NCBI GenBank assembly: GCA_052390035.1
Contig: JBQTHI010000027.1
Location: forward strand, 1 to 18,943
Source of the DNA: JBQTHI01 sp052390035
GTDB taxonomy: Bacteria; Actinomycetota; Acidimicrobiia; Spongiisociales; ZC4RG35
Length of the DNA: 18,943 nt
Direction: 5' to 3'
Both the position numbers and the translations under genes were made by a program. The notes under the pieces were generated by a model, which saw only the letters and a program-made list of their open reading frames with translations, was not told where the DNA came from and did not search any database. Below are positions 1 through 7,364 of the stretch, piece after piece (positions within the stretch are counted from its first letter, which is position 1; every line of letters starts with the position of its first letter).

Positions 1-269
1 ACCGTCGCCAGCACAAGCGGGAGGATGCCGAAGCGCCCGGTGCTCGGCTGCCACTCCGTGCCGGTGAGGAACTGGCCAATGGACACATCGGGATTGCCAA
101 AGAAGAGCCACGCCTCTCGGCCCAACTCGACGACGATTCCGATGGTGGTGAGGATGGAGAGCGCCCCAGCGACGAATAGGAGACCCTGGATCAGCGCCTC
201 GACCGGATGCGACCGCCGCCGAAGGTCGGTTTCGGCTGCGATCGCGGCGGGTGATGCTTCGGTGTTCAA
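1..269 (-). CDS. pstC: Phosphate ABC transporter permease PstC, N-terminal part (runs off the window)
   Basis: The gene is cut by the left edge; the first 89 codons are visible. The product would be one of the two membrane permeases of the high-affinity phosphate importer PstSCAB. A polar N-terminus is followed by a hydrophobic first membrane segment (about residues 29-46, reading GLLFVAGALSILTTIGIVV). After it comes the motif FLTGTEWQPSTGRFGILPLV, which is characteristic of PstC and precedes its periplasmic loop and second helix. An in-frame TAG sits 30 bases upstream and the only usual start codon after it is TTG at 269, so I use that, although no good ribosome site precedes it. It lies 41 bp downstream of pstS in the same direction, the normal pst operon order. 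The identification is firm; the start is less so. Confidence 0.9.
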   Translation of the reverse strand, partial: MNTEASPAAIAAETDLRRRSHPVEALIQGLLFVAGALSILTTIGIVVELGREAWLFFGNPDVSIGQFLTGTEWQPSTGRFGILPLVLAT

Positions 270-310
270 ATCGAACGGTTTCCCGATTCCTGTGGCCTAT
301 GCCCGTTGCC

Positions 311-1342
311 CTACATACCCGTGGCGTCGAGCCAGGCGGCAATCGCCGAGTCGAGATTGGCGGGAAAGAAGCCGACCCCGCCGATCACATCGTCGACCGC
401 GGTCAAGTAGAAGGCGATGAACGAGGCGACCTGCGGCTTCTCGGCCATGATCGCCGCGTCCGAGTAGATGAACAGGGGCCGAGCGAGCGGATACGAGTTG
501 TTTCCGACGTTCTCGGCTGAGGCTTCCACGCCGTCAACCGTCAGGACAGAGAGGCCTCCTTCGTTCTCGACGTAGTAGGCATATCCGAAGTAGCCGACAG
601 CGCACGAGGTCGACAGGTCACCTTCGGTGCAGCCGTCACCGGCTACCCCCTGGACGAGCACGTTGTCGTCCTCCGAGAGTTGGAGGCTCGCCGCGGTCAG
701 CAGGGGCTCCGGATCATCTTCGAAAACCACCTCGACGAAATAGTCGAACGTGCCCGAGTCCTCGCCGGGTGAGAACCGGGCGATCGGGTGGGCGGGGAAG
801 GCCGGATCGACGTCAGCCCACGTCTCGGCCGTCGAATAAGCCAGCGCCAGTTGCTCGAGGGTGAGGCCCTCAACGAAATAGTTGGCGGGGCTCACGACCA
901 CTGCCAGGGCGTCGGTGCCCACTCGGAACTCAATGGGGGTCCGGCCGATGGCCTCACAGAGAGCGACCTCGTCAGCCTTGATCGGCCTACTGGCGTTGGC
1001 GATGTCCGCCTCGCCCGCCTGGCAGAAGCGCTCGAACCCGGCACCCGTTCCGATCGAGTCGATGGTGATTAGGCCGCCGTATCCCTCGTCTTCAAACTTG
1101 GCGGCAATCGCCTCGGAAAGAGGAAAGACGGTGGAGCTTCCGGCCGTGATGATGTCCCCGGCGACCGCGAACGGGTCGATGACCGGGAGGCCGGTATCGG
1201 TTCTCGGGGTGGTCGCCACGGGGGAGGCAGTGGTCGCCGCCGATGGCTGGGTGGTCGTGGTGATGATGACGCTGCCAGTGCCGCAGGCCGCCACCATCAG
1301 GGCCAGGCCGACTACTGAAAACACCAACCGGTTCGATTTCAT
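311..1342 (-). CDS. pstS: Phosphate-binding lipoprotein PstS
   Basis: This is the extracytoplasmic phosphate receptor of the PstSCAB importer. From the chosen ATG the protein has 343 residues. It begins with a lipoprotein signal (MKSNR, a hydrophobic stretch, then lipobox VAAC with the lipidated Cys at residue 20) and a Thr/Ala/Pro-rich linker. The PBP-like phosphate-binding fold follows: ITAGSSTVFPLSEAIAAKF and IDSIGTGAGFERF are the phosphate-loop motifs, and FSPGEDSGTFDYF is the second ligand-binding segment. Start: ATG at 1342 has AGGAG five bases upstream and gives a proper signal peptide. In-frame ATG at 1384 and TTG at 1393 would add a polar extension; the ATG at 1384 follows a TAGCTT hexamer by 7 nt, so a leaderless longer form cannot be excluded. 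A Pho-box-like repeat lies about 85-105 bp upstream. The partial pstC follows downstream. Confidence 0.95.
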   Translation of the reverse strand: MKSNRLVFSVVGLALMVAACGTGSVIITTTTQPSAATTASPVATTPRTDTGLPVIDPFAVAGDIITAGSSTVFPLSEAIAAKFEDEGYGGLITIDSIGTGAGFERFCQAGEADIANASRPIKADEVALCEAIGRTPIEFRVGTDALAVVVSPANYFVEGLTLEQLALAYSTAETWADVDPAFPAHPIARFSPGEDSGTFDYFVEVVFEDDPEPLLTAASLQLSEDDNVLVQGVAGDGCTEGDLSTSCAVGYFGYAYYVENEGGLSVLTVDGVEASAENVGNNSYPLARPLFIYSDAAIMAEKPQVASFIAFYLTAVDDVIGGVGFFPANLDSAIAAWLDATGM

Positions 1343-1391
1343 CAGATCTCCTGCTTGCTTGAGTTCCACCCCACCGCGGATCATGGTGAGC

Positions 1392-1397
1392 AAGCTA
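1392..1397 (-). promoter_or_regulatory. Candidate -10 hexamer of pstS (TAGCTT)
   Basis: TAGCTT matches the actinobacterial TAnnnT -10 pattern. It lies about 28 bp downstream of the Pho-box-like repeat and 55 bp before the preferred pstS start. No good -35 is seen, as expected for an activator-dependent promoter. The assignment rests on position and pattern only. Confidence 0.35.
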
Positions 1398-1424
1398 GGA
1401 CAGGCGCCTTACCTGCCCGGAGTC

Positions 1425-1446
1425 GGCCGGTAAACGGCAGGTAAAC
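1425..1446 (-). promoter_or_regulatory. Pho-box-like direct repeat upstream of pstS
   Basis: On the minus strand two 11-base units follow each other directly: GTTTACCTGCC and GTTTACCGGCC, identical at 10 of 11 positions. PhoP/RegX3-type response regulators of Actinobacteria bind tandem 11-bp units resembling GTTCACC plus four bases, so both sequence and spacing fit, as does the position before pstS. Induction of pstS-pstC by phosphate limitation is the inference. The cognate PhoP/PhoR pair is not in the window. Confidence 0.7.
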
Positions 1447-1466
1447 CTTCGCCTTTTTTGGCCTCT

Positions 1467-1530
1467 AAACCCCCGAACCCAGGGTTCCAGCAAATGATTT
1501 CGTTGGCTGGAACCCTGGGTTCGGGGTTTT
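1467..1530. terminator. Long perfect hairpin directly after ppk
   Basis: A 21-bp perfect stem (1471-1491 paired with 1506-1526) encloses a 14-nt loop. A C/T mismatch and three more A-T pairs extend it at the base. It begins at the stop codon of ppk and separates ppk from the pstS promoter. On the plus strand the stem is followed by five T residues; on the minus strand, the direction of ppk, only by GTTTA. It probably stops or stabilises the 3' end of the ppk transcript, possibly in both directions. The stem is much longer than a usual intrinsic terminator. Confidence 0.65.
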
Positions 1531-3588
1531 TCAGATATGGGCTTTGGCTCGGGTCACAGCCAGGCCTTGCAAGGTTTCGTGGGCGTTTACCCCCAGCTCG
1601 CCGGCGACACGCACCCAGGTGCCATCGCGGTTGAGCTCCCACGCGAGGTCGTCATCGGCCATGAGGACTTCGATCATCTCATCAAGCCGGAATTGAAGGT
1701 CCGGATCCTCCACCGGAGCCAGCGCTTCGACCCGCCGATCAAGGTTGCGGGGCATCAGATCGGCCGAACCGATGAGGAAGACCCGGTCGCGGGCACGGGA
1801 GCCGAATCTGAAGATGCGCGAGTGCTCCAGGTATTTCCCGACGATCGAACGCACCCGGATATTCTCAGAGAGACCCTCGACCCCGGGGACAAGACAGCAT
1901 ATCCCCCGCACAATCAGGTCGATCCTGGTTCCCGCCTTAGAGGCCACATAAAGAGCGTCGATCATCCCCTGGTCGACCAGCGAATTCATCTTGAGGGTGA
2001 TCGACCCGTCCGGCTTCGATGCCTCCCGTTCGATTAACTCGAGCAGCCGGCGTCTTAGCCCGTCGGGCGAGACCGCCAGCTTTCGGAAACGGCGCTGCCG
2101 GCTGTACCCGGTTAGAAAGTTGAAGAGGTCGGAGAGATCGGCACCGATGTCGGGATCGGCGGTGAACACCCCCACATCTTCGTATATGCGGGCAGTGGTT
2201 TCGTTGTAGTTCCCGGTGCCGACGTGAGCGTATCGCCGGATGGTCTCGCCTTCGTCACGAACAACGAGGGAGAGCTTGGTGTGGGTCTTGAGCCCGGCGA
2301 CCCCATACACGACGTGCACCCCCGCATCCTCCAGCCGCTGGGCCCACTCGATGTTCCGCTCCTCGTCAAACCGAGCCTTCAGCTCGACCAACGCCACCAC
2401 CTGTTTGCCTTCATTGGCGGCGTGAATAAGAGACTCCATCATCGGGCTGTCACGGCTGGTGCGATAGAGGGTCTGCTTGATCGCCAGCACGTTGGGGTCG
2501 CGAGCGGCCTGAGCGATGAAGGCTTCGGTGGAGCTGACGAACGAGTCGTAGGGATGGTGGACCAGCAAGTCGCCAGCGCGGATCGCCCCAAAGAAGTCGA
2601 CGTGCACGCCGTTATTCATTGCCAGGCGGAGGGGGATCACCGGGTTGAAGACCTCGTATTTGAGCTCGGGCCGATTGAGCCCAGCGAGGGTGGCGAGGCC
2701 AGCCAGATCGAGTGGGCCCTCGACGCGGTACACATGCTCTTCGACCGCCCCCATCTCCCGCTGCAGCAGCTCGAGTACGTCGGCAGGCAAGTCGGGGACG
2801 ACCTCCAACCGAACCACCTTGCCAAACCGGCGACGGGTCAGTTCGCTTTCGATGGTGAGGAGAAGGTCGCCGATCTCCTCCTCTTCTTCGATTTCGATCT
2901 CGGAGTTGCGAGTAACCCGGAACGCGAAGTGAGCAACGATCTCCATCCCCGGGAACAGCTCACCCAAGTGCGCTGCGATTACCTGTTCGAGGGAGACAAA
3001 TCGTTCACCGTCGGGCAGGACGACAAAGCGAGGAAGGATCGGTGGGACTTTGACCCGGGCAAAGCGGGTCAAACCGGTCTCGGGGTGGCGGACCACCACG
3101 GCCAGGTTGAGAGACAGGTTGGAGATGTATGGAAAAGGATGGGAGGGATCAACCGCCAGCGGGGTGACCACCGGATACACCCGCTCCCGGAACTGGACGT
3201 CCATGTAATGACGGTCTTCCTCGTCCAACCCGGAGTAGTCAGAGAAGCCGATTCCGGCGGCGCCCAAGCGGGGAGCAAGATCCGTGATGAACGCCTTGGT
3301 CGCCCGCTCATACTGGTGGTGCGCAATGGAGCGGACCGCCGCCAGCGCCTCCTGAGGCGTAAGGCCGTCGGGGGTGGGTGTCCGGATCCCCCGGGCCGCC
3401 TGCTCTTGCAGCCCCGCCACACGCACCTGGAAGAACTCATCCAGGTTGGAAGACCAGATGGCAAGGAAACGAGCCCGCTCCAGCAAAGGGACCTCGGCAT
3501 TCTCGGCGAGGGCCAGCACCCGCGAGTTGAAGTCGAGCCAGGAGAGCTCCCGATTGAAGTAGCGATCACTCATCGGTTCCACGCCCAT
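1531..3588 (-). CDS. ppk1: Polyphosphate kinase 1
   Basis: The enzyme reversibly transfers the ATP gamma-phosphate onto polyphosphate. At 685 residues the length is normal for PPK1. The N-terminal domain starts with the signature YFNRELSWLDFNSRVL and WSSNLDEFFQVRVAGL. The catalytic C1/C2 domains contain KQTLYRTS, the autophosphorylated histidine in GLKTHTKLSLV (His436), HVGTGNYNE, and the second conserved histidine in KYLEHSRIFRFG (His589). The start may be ATG at 3588 or ATG at 3573 (MSDRYFNREL); the second begins nearer the conserved region, and neither has a strong ribosome site. The tetR stop lies 98 bp upstream in the same direction. Repeated TTAACG-type motifs in that gap could be regulatory. 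Its position beside pstS suits phosphate storage coupled to phosphate uptake. Confidence 0.96.
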   Translation of the reverse strand: MGVEPMSDRYFNRELSWLDFNSRVLALAENAEVPLLERARFLAIWSSNLDEFFQVRVAGLQEQAARGIRTPTPDGLTPQEALAAVRSIAHHQYERATKAFITDLAPRLGAAGIGFSDYSGLDEEDRHYMDVQFRERVYPVVTPLAVDPSHPFPYISNLSLNLAVVVRHPETGLTRFARVKVPPILPRFVVLPDGERFVSLEQVIAAHLGELFPGMEIVAHFAFRVTRNSEIEIEEEEEIGDLLLTIESELTRRRFGKVVRLEVVPDLPADVLELLQREMGAVEEHVYRVEGPLDLAGLATLAGLNRPELKYEVFNPVIPLRLAMNNGVHVDFFGAIRAGDLLVHHPYDSFVSSTEAFIAQAARDPNVLAIKQTLYRTSRDSPMMESLIHAANEGKQVVALVELKARFDEERNIEWAQRLEDAGVHVVYGVAGLKTHTKLSLVVRDEGETIRRYAHVGTGNYNETTARIYEDVGVFTADPDIGADLSDLFNFLTGYSRQRRFRKLAVSPDGLRRRLLELIEREASKPDGSITLKMNSLVDQGMIDALYVASKAGTRIDLIVRGICCLVPGVEGLSENIRVRSIVGKYLEHSRIFRFGSRARDRVFLIGSADLMPRNLDRRVEALAPVEDPDLQFRLDEMIEVLMADDDLAWELNRDGTWVRVAGELGVNAHETLQGLAVTRAKAHI

Positions 3589-3614
3589 TCTGATCGACCC
3601 GTGGACCGAAAGGG

Positions 3615-3645
3615 TTAACGGGTCGTGAAAATCGGCTCTTAACGA
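3615..3645. promoter_or_regulatory. Possible operator upstream of ppk1 (repeated TTAACG)
   Basis: TTAACG occurs at 3615-3620 and again at 3639-3644, 24 bp apart. GTGAAAA lies between them, so three related units recur at about 12-bp intervals. An inverted repeat GGGTCGT/ACGACCC overlaps the same region. It could be a Pho-regulator or TetR operator, but the 12-bp period differs from the 11-bp Pho box before pstS, so the assignment is weak. Confidence 0.25.
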
Positions 3646-3686
3646 CCCAGAAGGGAACTCATTCGCCCATTCCGGGTGTCAAAAGG

Positions 3687-4286
3687 TTAGGCGGCGAAAC
3701 CGCCCCGCAGGAAGGCGCGGAGATTGGCCTTTACCTCATCCAGACGGTCGGGGGAGGCGATCACCGCGCGGGCGGCCGACATGATCGTGTCCTGGATGAG
3801 ACGGCCGGCCAAGTCAGGAGCCATCGGCCGAAATTTCCCCTGGGCGGCCGCAGTTTGGAAGAGTCCGACCATGGCGGCGGAGAGGTCGCCATGGGCGAGC
3901 CTGATGCGGTCCTGAGCCTGCGGTCCCATACGAGGCATCTGGCCGTGGAGGATCACACCGAGTTCAGGATCGGTGGCTACGAATTCGACCACTTGTTCGG
4001 CGAGGTCCAGCAGCAGCTCATCGGGGGGGCGGTTACGGGCAAGCCGTCCGATCAAACGGGTGATGACCGCCGGCAACTCGGCTTCGACCAGGGACGCCAC
4101 CAGGTCGTCGCGGTCGTGGAAATATTCGTAAAACGTCGTCCGACCAATCCCGGCGGTGGCGGCCACGTCGCCGAGGCTCAAATCCCCGCTCCCAGTGTCG
4201 GCAAGAATTTGCCTGGTGGCAGCGAATATTTGACCCCTGGTCAGTGCCTTGTGCTCTTCGATCGTCTCGGCCCGGATCCGCGGCAT
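3687..4286 (-). CDS. TetR-family transcriptional regulator
   Basis: The product has 199 residues. The N-terminus carries the TetR helix-turn-helix, with a recognition region reading LGDVAATAGIGRTTFYEYFHDR; G-x-TTFY-x-YF is the family hallmark. The C-terminal part (about 70-199) is an alpha-helical ligand and dimer domain that shows no known specificity. I use ATG at 4286 rather than the preceding TTG at 4289. There is no Shine-Dalgarno, but TACGCT lies exactly 7 nt before the ATG, suggesting a leaderless transcript. It is divergent from corA with 89 bp between the starts, so it may control itself and corA, or ppk1 downstream. The target is unknown. Confidence 0.9.
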   Translation of the reverse strand: MPRIRAETIEEHKALTRGQIFAATRQILADTGSGDLSLGDVAATAGIGRTTFYEYFHDRDDLVASLVEAELPAVITRLIGRLARNRPPDELLLDLAEQVVEFVATDPELGVILHGQMPRMGPQAQDRIRLAHGDLSAAMVGLFQTAAAQGKFRPMAPDLAGRLIQDTIMSAARAVIASPDRLDEVKANLRAFLRGGFAA

Positions 4287-4293
4287 CAACGTG

Positions 4294-4299
4294 AGCGTA
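4294..4299 (-). promoter_or_regulatory. Candidate -10 of tetR, leaderless (TACGCT)
   Basis: A TAnnnT hexamer ends 7 nt before the ATG of the TetR gene, and no ribosome-binding site is present. No convincing -35 is visible. The same arrangement recurs at several other genes in the window. Confidence 0.4.
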
Positions 4300-4363
4300 T
4301 CGCGCCTGACGAAGAGCGGCTCGCTTCGGTGTCCACCACGGCTCGCCCACCAATCCGCTCTAG

Positions 4364-4369
4364 TACCTT
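4364..4369 (+). promoter_or_regulatory. Candidate -10 of corA, leaderless (TACCTT)
   Basis: TACCTT ends 6 nt before the GTG start of corA, which lacks a Shine-Dalgarno. It lies in the 89-bp region shared with the divergent TetR gene. Confidence 0.4.
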
Positions 4370-4375
4370 TGAGAT

Positions 4376-5347
4376 GTGATCGTCGATGCCGCGCTCTATC
4401 AGGATGGCAAGCGCCTACCCGGGCCGGTGATCTTGGAGGGTGCCCACGAACGGTGTGAGCAGGAACACACCTTTGCCTGGATCGGTCTCTACGAACCCAC
4501 CGAAGCCGAATTTGAGGCGGTGAGAGAGGAGTTCGGTTTGCACGAACTGGCCGTGGAAGACGCCATCCACGCCCACCAACGCCCGAAGCTCGACATCTAC
4601 GACGACACCCTCTTCGTTGTCCTCAAGCCTGCCCGATATGTCGACCCGAACGAGGTCATAGAACTCGGGGAGATCCTGCTGTTCGTCGACGAACACTTCT
4701 TGGTGGCCGTTCGCCATGGCGACGCCTCTCGCCTGGTCGAAGTCCGAAAGCACCTAGAAGACGACCCGGAAGAGCTCAAACTCGGGCCAAGCGCCGTCCT
4801 CCACGCCATCCTCGACAAGGTGGTCGATGATTACGCCGCCGTGCTCGAAGGCCTGGACCGGGACGTACGCGAGGTCGAGAGCGCGGTGTTCTCTGACTCC
4901 AACCACACCCCCACCGAGCGGATATACAAGCTAAAGAGAGAAGTGCTCCAGTTCCATCAGGCCGCCTTCCCTCTAATCGAACCGATCCTGAGTCTGACCA
5001 AGCGCCGCTTCCCGGCCATCAACCCGGATCTGCCGGAATATTTTGCCGACGTTCATGACCACCTGATCAGGGTCGTAGACCGCATCGCCGGCTTCCGCGA
5101 TCTTCTCACCTCGATCCTCGACGCCAACCTGACCCAGGTCAGCGTCCGCCAGAACAACGACATGCGGAAGATCTCGGCCTGGGTGGCGATCGCGGCGGTG
5201 CCCACCATGCTCGCCGGAATTTGGGGAATGAATTTCACTCACATGCCGGAGATCGACGAATCCTGGGCCTACCCGGCTGTGATAGCCCTGATGGTGGTGG
5301 CGTGTTCAGTCATCTACCGGAAGTTCAAGAAGTCGGGTTGGCTATGA
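4376..5347 (+). CDS. corA: CorA-family magnesium/cobalt transporter
   Basis: This is an inner-membrane divalent cation channel of the CorA family, 323 residues with a GTG start. A large cytoplasmic alpha/beta domain comes first (about 1-265), with long helices after residue 140. Two closely spaced C-terminal membrane helices follow (about 267-284 and 298-314). The diagnostic GMN motif (GMNFTHMPE, residues 284-286) ends the first helix as expected for the ion-selectivity loop. The C-terminus is basic (RKFKKSGWL), which suits the cytoplasmic tail. The stop is 16 bp before glnA on the same strand, so corA, glnA and the GlnR-like gene may be co-transcribed. The substrate (Mg2+, Co2+ or Ni2+) cannot be told from sequence. 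Glutamine synthetase needs Mg2+, which may be why they are neighbours, but that is speculation. Confidence 0.93.
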   Translation: MIVDAALYQDGKRLPGPVILEGAHERCEQEHTFAWIGLYEPTEAEFEAVREEFGLHELAVEDAIHAHQRPKLDIYDDTLFVVLKPARYVDPNEVIELGEILLFVDEHFLVAVRHGDASRLVEVRKHLEDDPEELKLGPSAVLHAILDKVVDDYAAVLEGLDRDVREVESAVFSDSNHTPTERIYKLKREVLQFHQAAFPLIEPILSLTKRRFPAINPDLPEYFADVHDHLIRVVDRIAGFRDLLTSILDANLTQVSVRQNNDMRKISAWVAIAAVPTMLAGIWGMNFTHMPEIDESWAYPAVIALMVVACSVIYRKFKKSGWL

Positions 5348-5363
5348 CCAACGGAGCAACCCG

Positions 5364-6689
5364 ATGAACAAACAAGCCGAATACGTACTACGCACCGTCG
5401 AAGAGCGCGGGATTCGGTTTATCCGGCTTTGGTTCACCGACGTCCAGGGTTTCCTCAAATCGGTCTCGATCAGCCCCACTGAATTGGAGGTGGCCTTCGA
5501 GGAAGGTATGACCTTCGACGGTTCGGCAATCGACGGGTATGCCCGGGTGCAGGAAGCCGACATGCTCGCCCGCCCCGATCCGGCCACCTTCCAGATACTC
5601 CCCTGGCGGCCCGAGCAGCAAGTAGCGCGCATGTTCTGCGACATTGCCACCCCCGACGGGGCCCCCTTCGAAGGGGACCCACGCGGAGTGCTCAAGCGCA
5701 ACCTACAGATGGCGGCCGATCTCGGCTACACGTTCTATGTTGCCCCCGAACTCGAGTACTTCTACTTCGAGGACGCAGGTTCGACACCCAAGGTGCTCGA
5801 CCGGGGCGGCTACTTCGACCTGACTCCCCTCGACAGCGCCCAGGAGTATCGCCGTAAGACCATCAACGCCCTTGAGTTGATGGGGATACCGGTGGAGCAC
5901 TCCCATCACGAGGTAGCGCCGAGCCAGCACGAGATCATCGTCCGGTACACCGACGCCCTCACCATGGCCGACAACATCATGACCTTCCGTTTGACGGTCA
6001 AGGAGGTAGCCCTCGAGCACGGCATCTACGCCACTTTCATGCCCAAGCCCCTCGAGGATTACGACGGCTCGGGGATGCACCTGCATCTGTCGTTGTTCGA
6101 GGGCGATCGCAACACATTCTTTGAACCTGGCTCGGATAACGGACTCTCCAAGGTTGGCCAGCAGTTCATAGCGGGCCTTCTCGTCCATGCCGCCGAGATC
6201 ACCGCTGTAACCAACCAATGGGTCAACAGTTACAAGCGTCTGGTTGCCGGATTCGACGCACCCATTTACATCTCGTGGGCCCGTAACAACCAGTCGGCCT
6301 TGGTCAGGGTTCCCCTTGCCAAGAAGGGAAAGTCGTCGAGCGTCCGGGTCGAATACCGCTCACCCGACGCCGCCGCCAACCCCTATCTGGCGCTCTCCGT
6401 GGTCCTCGCTGCCGGTATGGCGGGCATCCGCAATGGCTACGAGCTTCCGCCCGAGGTCAACGAGAACGTCCACGCCCTGACCACATCAGAACGGGCAGCG
6501 TCGGGGATATCCCGGTTGCCGGAGACCCTGGCGGGAGCGCTCGATCGAATGGAGCAATCCGAACTGGTGGCGGAGGCCCTAGGCGAGCACGTGTTCGCCT
6601 GGTTCCTACGCAACAAACGCAAAGAGTGGGACCGCTATCAACACCACGTCAGCCGGTTTGAACTCGACGCTTACCTCCCGATCCTCTGA
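5364..6689 (+). CDS. glnA: Type I glutamine synthetase, GlnA2-like
   Basis: It would condense glutamate and ammonia to glutamine with ATP in the cytoplasm. The 441 residues fit the short GSI-alpha class. The N-terminal beta-grasp domain reads FIRLWFTDVQGFLKSVSI and the segment MTFDGSAIDGYARVQEADM is the GS signature. The catalytic domain shows ELEYFYF, the metal and glutamate site EVAPSQHEI, GSGMHLHLS and VRVEYRSPDAAANPYLA. The sequence resembles actinobacterial GlnA2 (from memory). At the place of the adenylylated Tyr in GSI-beta (NLYDLP) this protein has NVHALT, so GlnE-type adenylylation is not expected. GGAG lies 7 nt before the ATG. The gene overlaps the downstream GlnR-like gene by about 32 bases if that gene starts at TTG. 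Some glnA-like paralogues act on polyamines or are otherwise divergent, but the motifs here look complete. Confidence 0.92.
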   Translation: MNKQAEYVLRTVEERGIRFIRLWFTDVQGFLKSVSISPTELEVAFEEGMTFDGSAIDGYARVQEADMLARPDPATFQILPWRPEQQVARMFCDIATPDGAPFEGDPRGVLKRNLQMAADLGYTFYVAPELEYFYFEDAGSTPKVLDRGGYFDLTPLDSAQEYRRKTINALELMGIPVEHSHHEVAPSQHEIIVRYTDALTMADNIMTFRLTVKEVALEHGIYATFMPKPLEDYDGSGMHLHLSLFEGDRNTFFEPGSDNGLSKVGQQFIAGLLVHAAEITAVTNQWVNSYKRLVAGFDAPIYISWARNNQSALVRVPLAKKGKSSSVRVEYRSPDAAANPYLALSVVLAAGMAGIRNGYELPPEVNENVHALTTSERAASGISRLPETLAGALDRMEQSELVAEALGEHVFAWFLRNKRKEWDRYQHHVSRFELDAYLPIL

Positions 6690-7323
6690 CCGGATCGAGG
6701 TCGTGGTATTCCCGGCCAACCACTCGGCTGAGCTAGCGGTTGCTTTGCGCGACGTCGGAATTCACGCCCATCCGGTCGACGAGATGGTCCCCGATCTTCC
6801 CGGGGAGGCGAGTGCCCTCATCATCGAGCTCGGAGACGAGCCGATGCGAAGGTTGCGACGGCTCGAAACTTTGGCCTCGGAGACACCGGTTCCGGTGCTG
6901 GTGGTGATGGAAGCCTCCCACTTCGAACTCGTCACCACGGCGGTCGGGATCACCGACCTGATCCTTGCTCCCCCCGACCCTCTCGAGTTACGTGTGCGGC
7001 TCCGTCGGCTCACCCACGCCGCCGGAACCGACCAGGTTCACCACTTCAAGGACCTCGAGCTGAACCTCCTCACCTACCAGGCCACCCTGGCCGGGACCCC
7101 CCTCGACTTGACCTACATGGAGTACGAGCTGCTCCGGTACTTCGTCGAACACCAGCGTCGGGTCTGGAGTCGCGAGCAGCTCCTCTCTCGGGTGTGGGGT
7201 TATGAGTACTACGGAGGCGCTCGCACCGTTGACGTTCATGTCCGGCGGCTGCGCGCCAAACTCGGCGAACACCGCGCCAGTTGGATCGTCACCGTGAGAT
7301 CGGTCGGCTACCGCTTCGGCTAG
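6658..7323 (+). CDS. GlnR-like orphan response regulator of the OmpR family
   Basis: The product is a 221-residue transcription regulator. The N-terminal half has a receiver fold lacking the canonical acidic pocket. The C-terminal part (about 140-221) is an OmpR-type winged helix with LDLTYMEYELLRYFVEH, REQLLSRVWGYEYYGGART, VDVHVRRLRAKLG and VRSVGYRFG. Both halves resemble Streptomyces GlnR as I recall it, for example GITDLILAPPDPLELRVRLR beside the corresponding GlnR helix. GlnR has an Asp in its LID segment; this protein reads LIIELGD, giving Glu57 at the phosphoacceptor position. Start: TTG at 6658 inside glnA preserves the first beta strand (IEVVVF); GTG at 6703 would cut it. Overlap with glnA suggests translational coupling and a role in nitrogen control, which is inference. 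Confidence 0.88.
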   Translation: MNSTLTSRSSDRIEVVVFPANHSAELAVALRDVGIHAHPVDEMVPDLPGEASALIIELGDEPMRRLRRLETLASETPVPVLVVMEASHFELVTTAVGITDLILAPPDPLELRVRLRRLTHAAGTDQVHHFKDLELNLLTYQATLAGTPLDLTYMEYELLRYFVEHQRRVWSREQLLSRVWGYEYYGGARTVDVHVRRLRAKLGEHRASWIVTVRSVGYRFG

Positions 7324-7364
7324 GGAGAGGATCTCTTCAGAGGACAACTGGGGGTGTCGTCTGT

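Noticed and set aside
2224..3618. 464-residue plus-strand frame
   Set aside because: It lies opposite ppk1, whose family motifs are complete. The translation shows no motif and is a GC-rich shadow.
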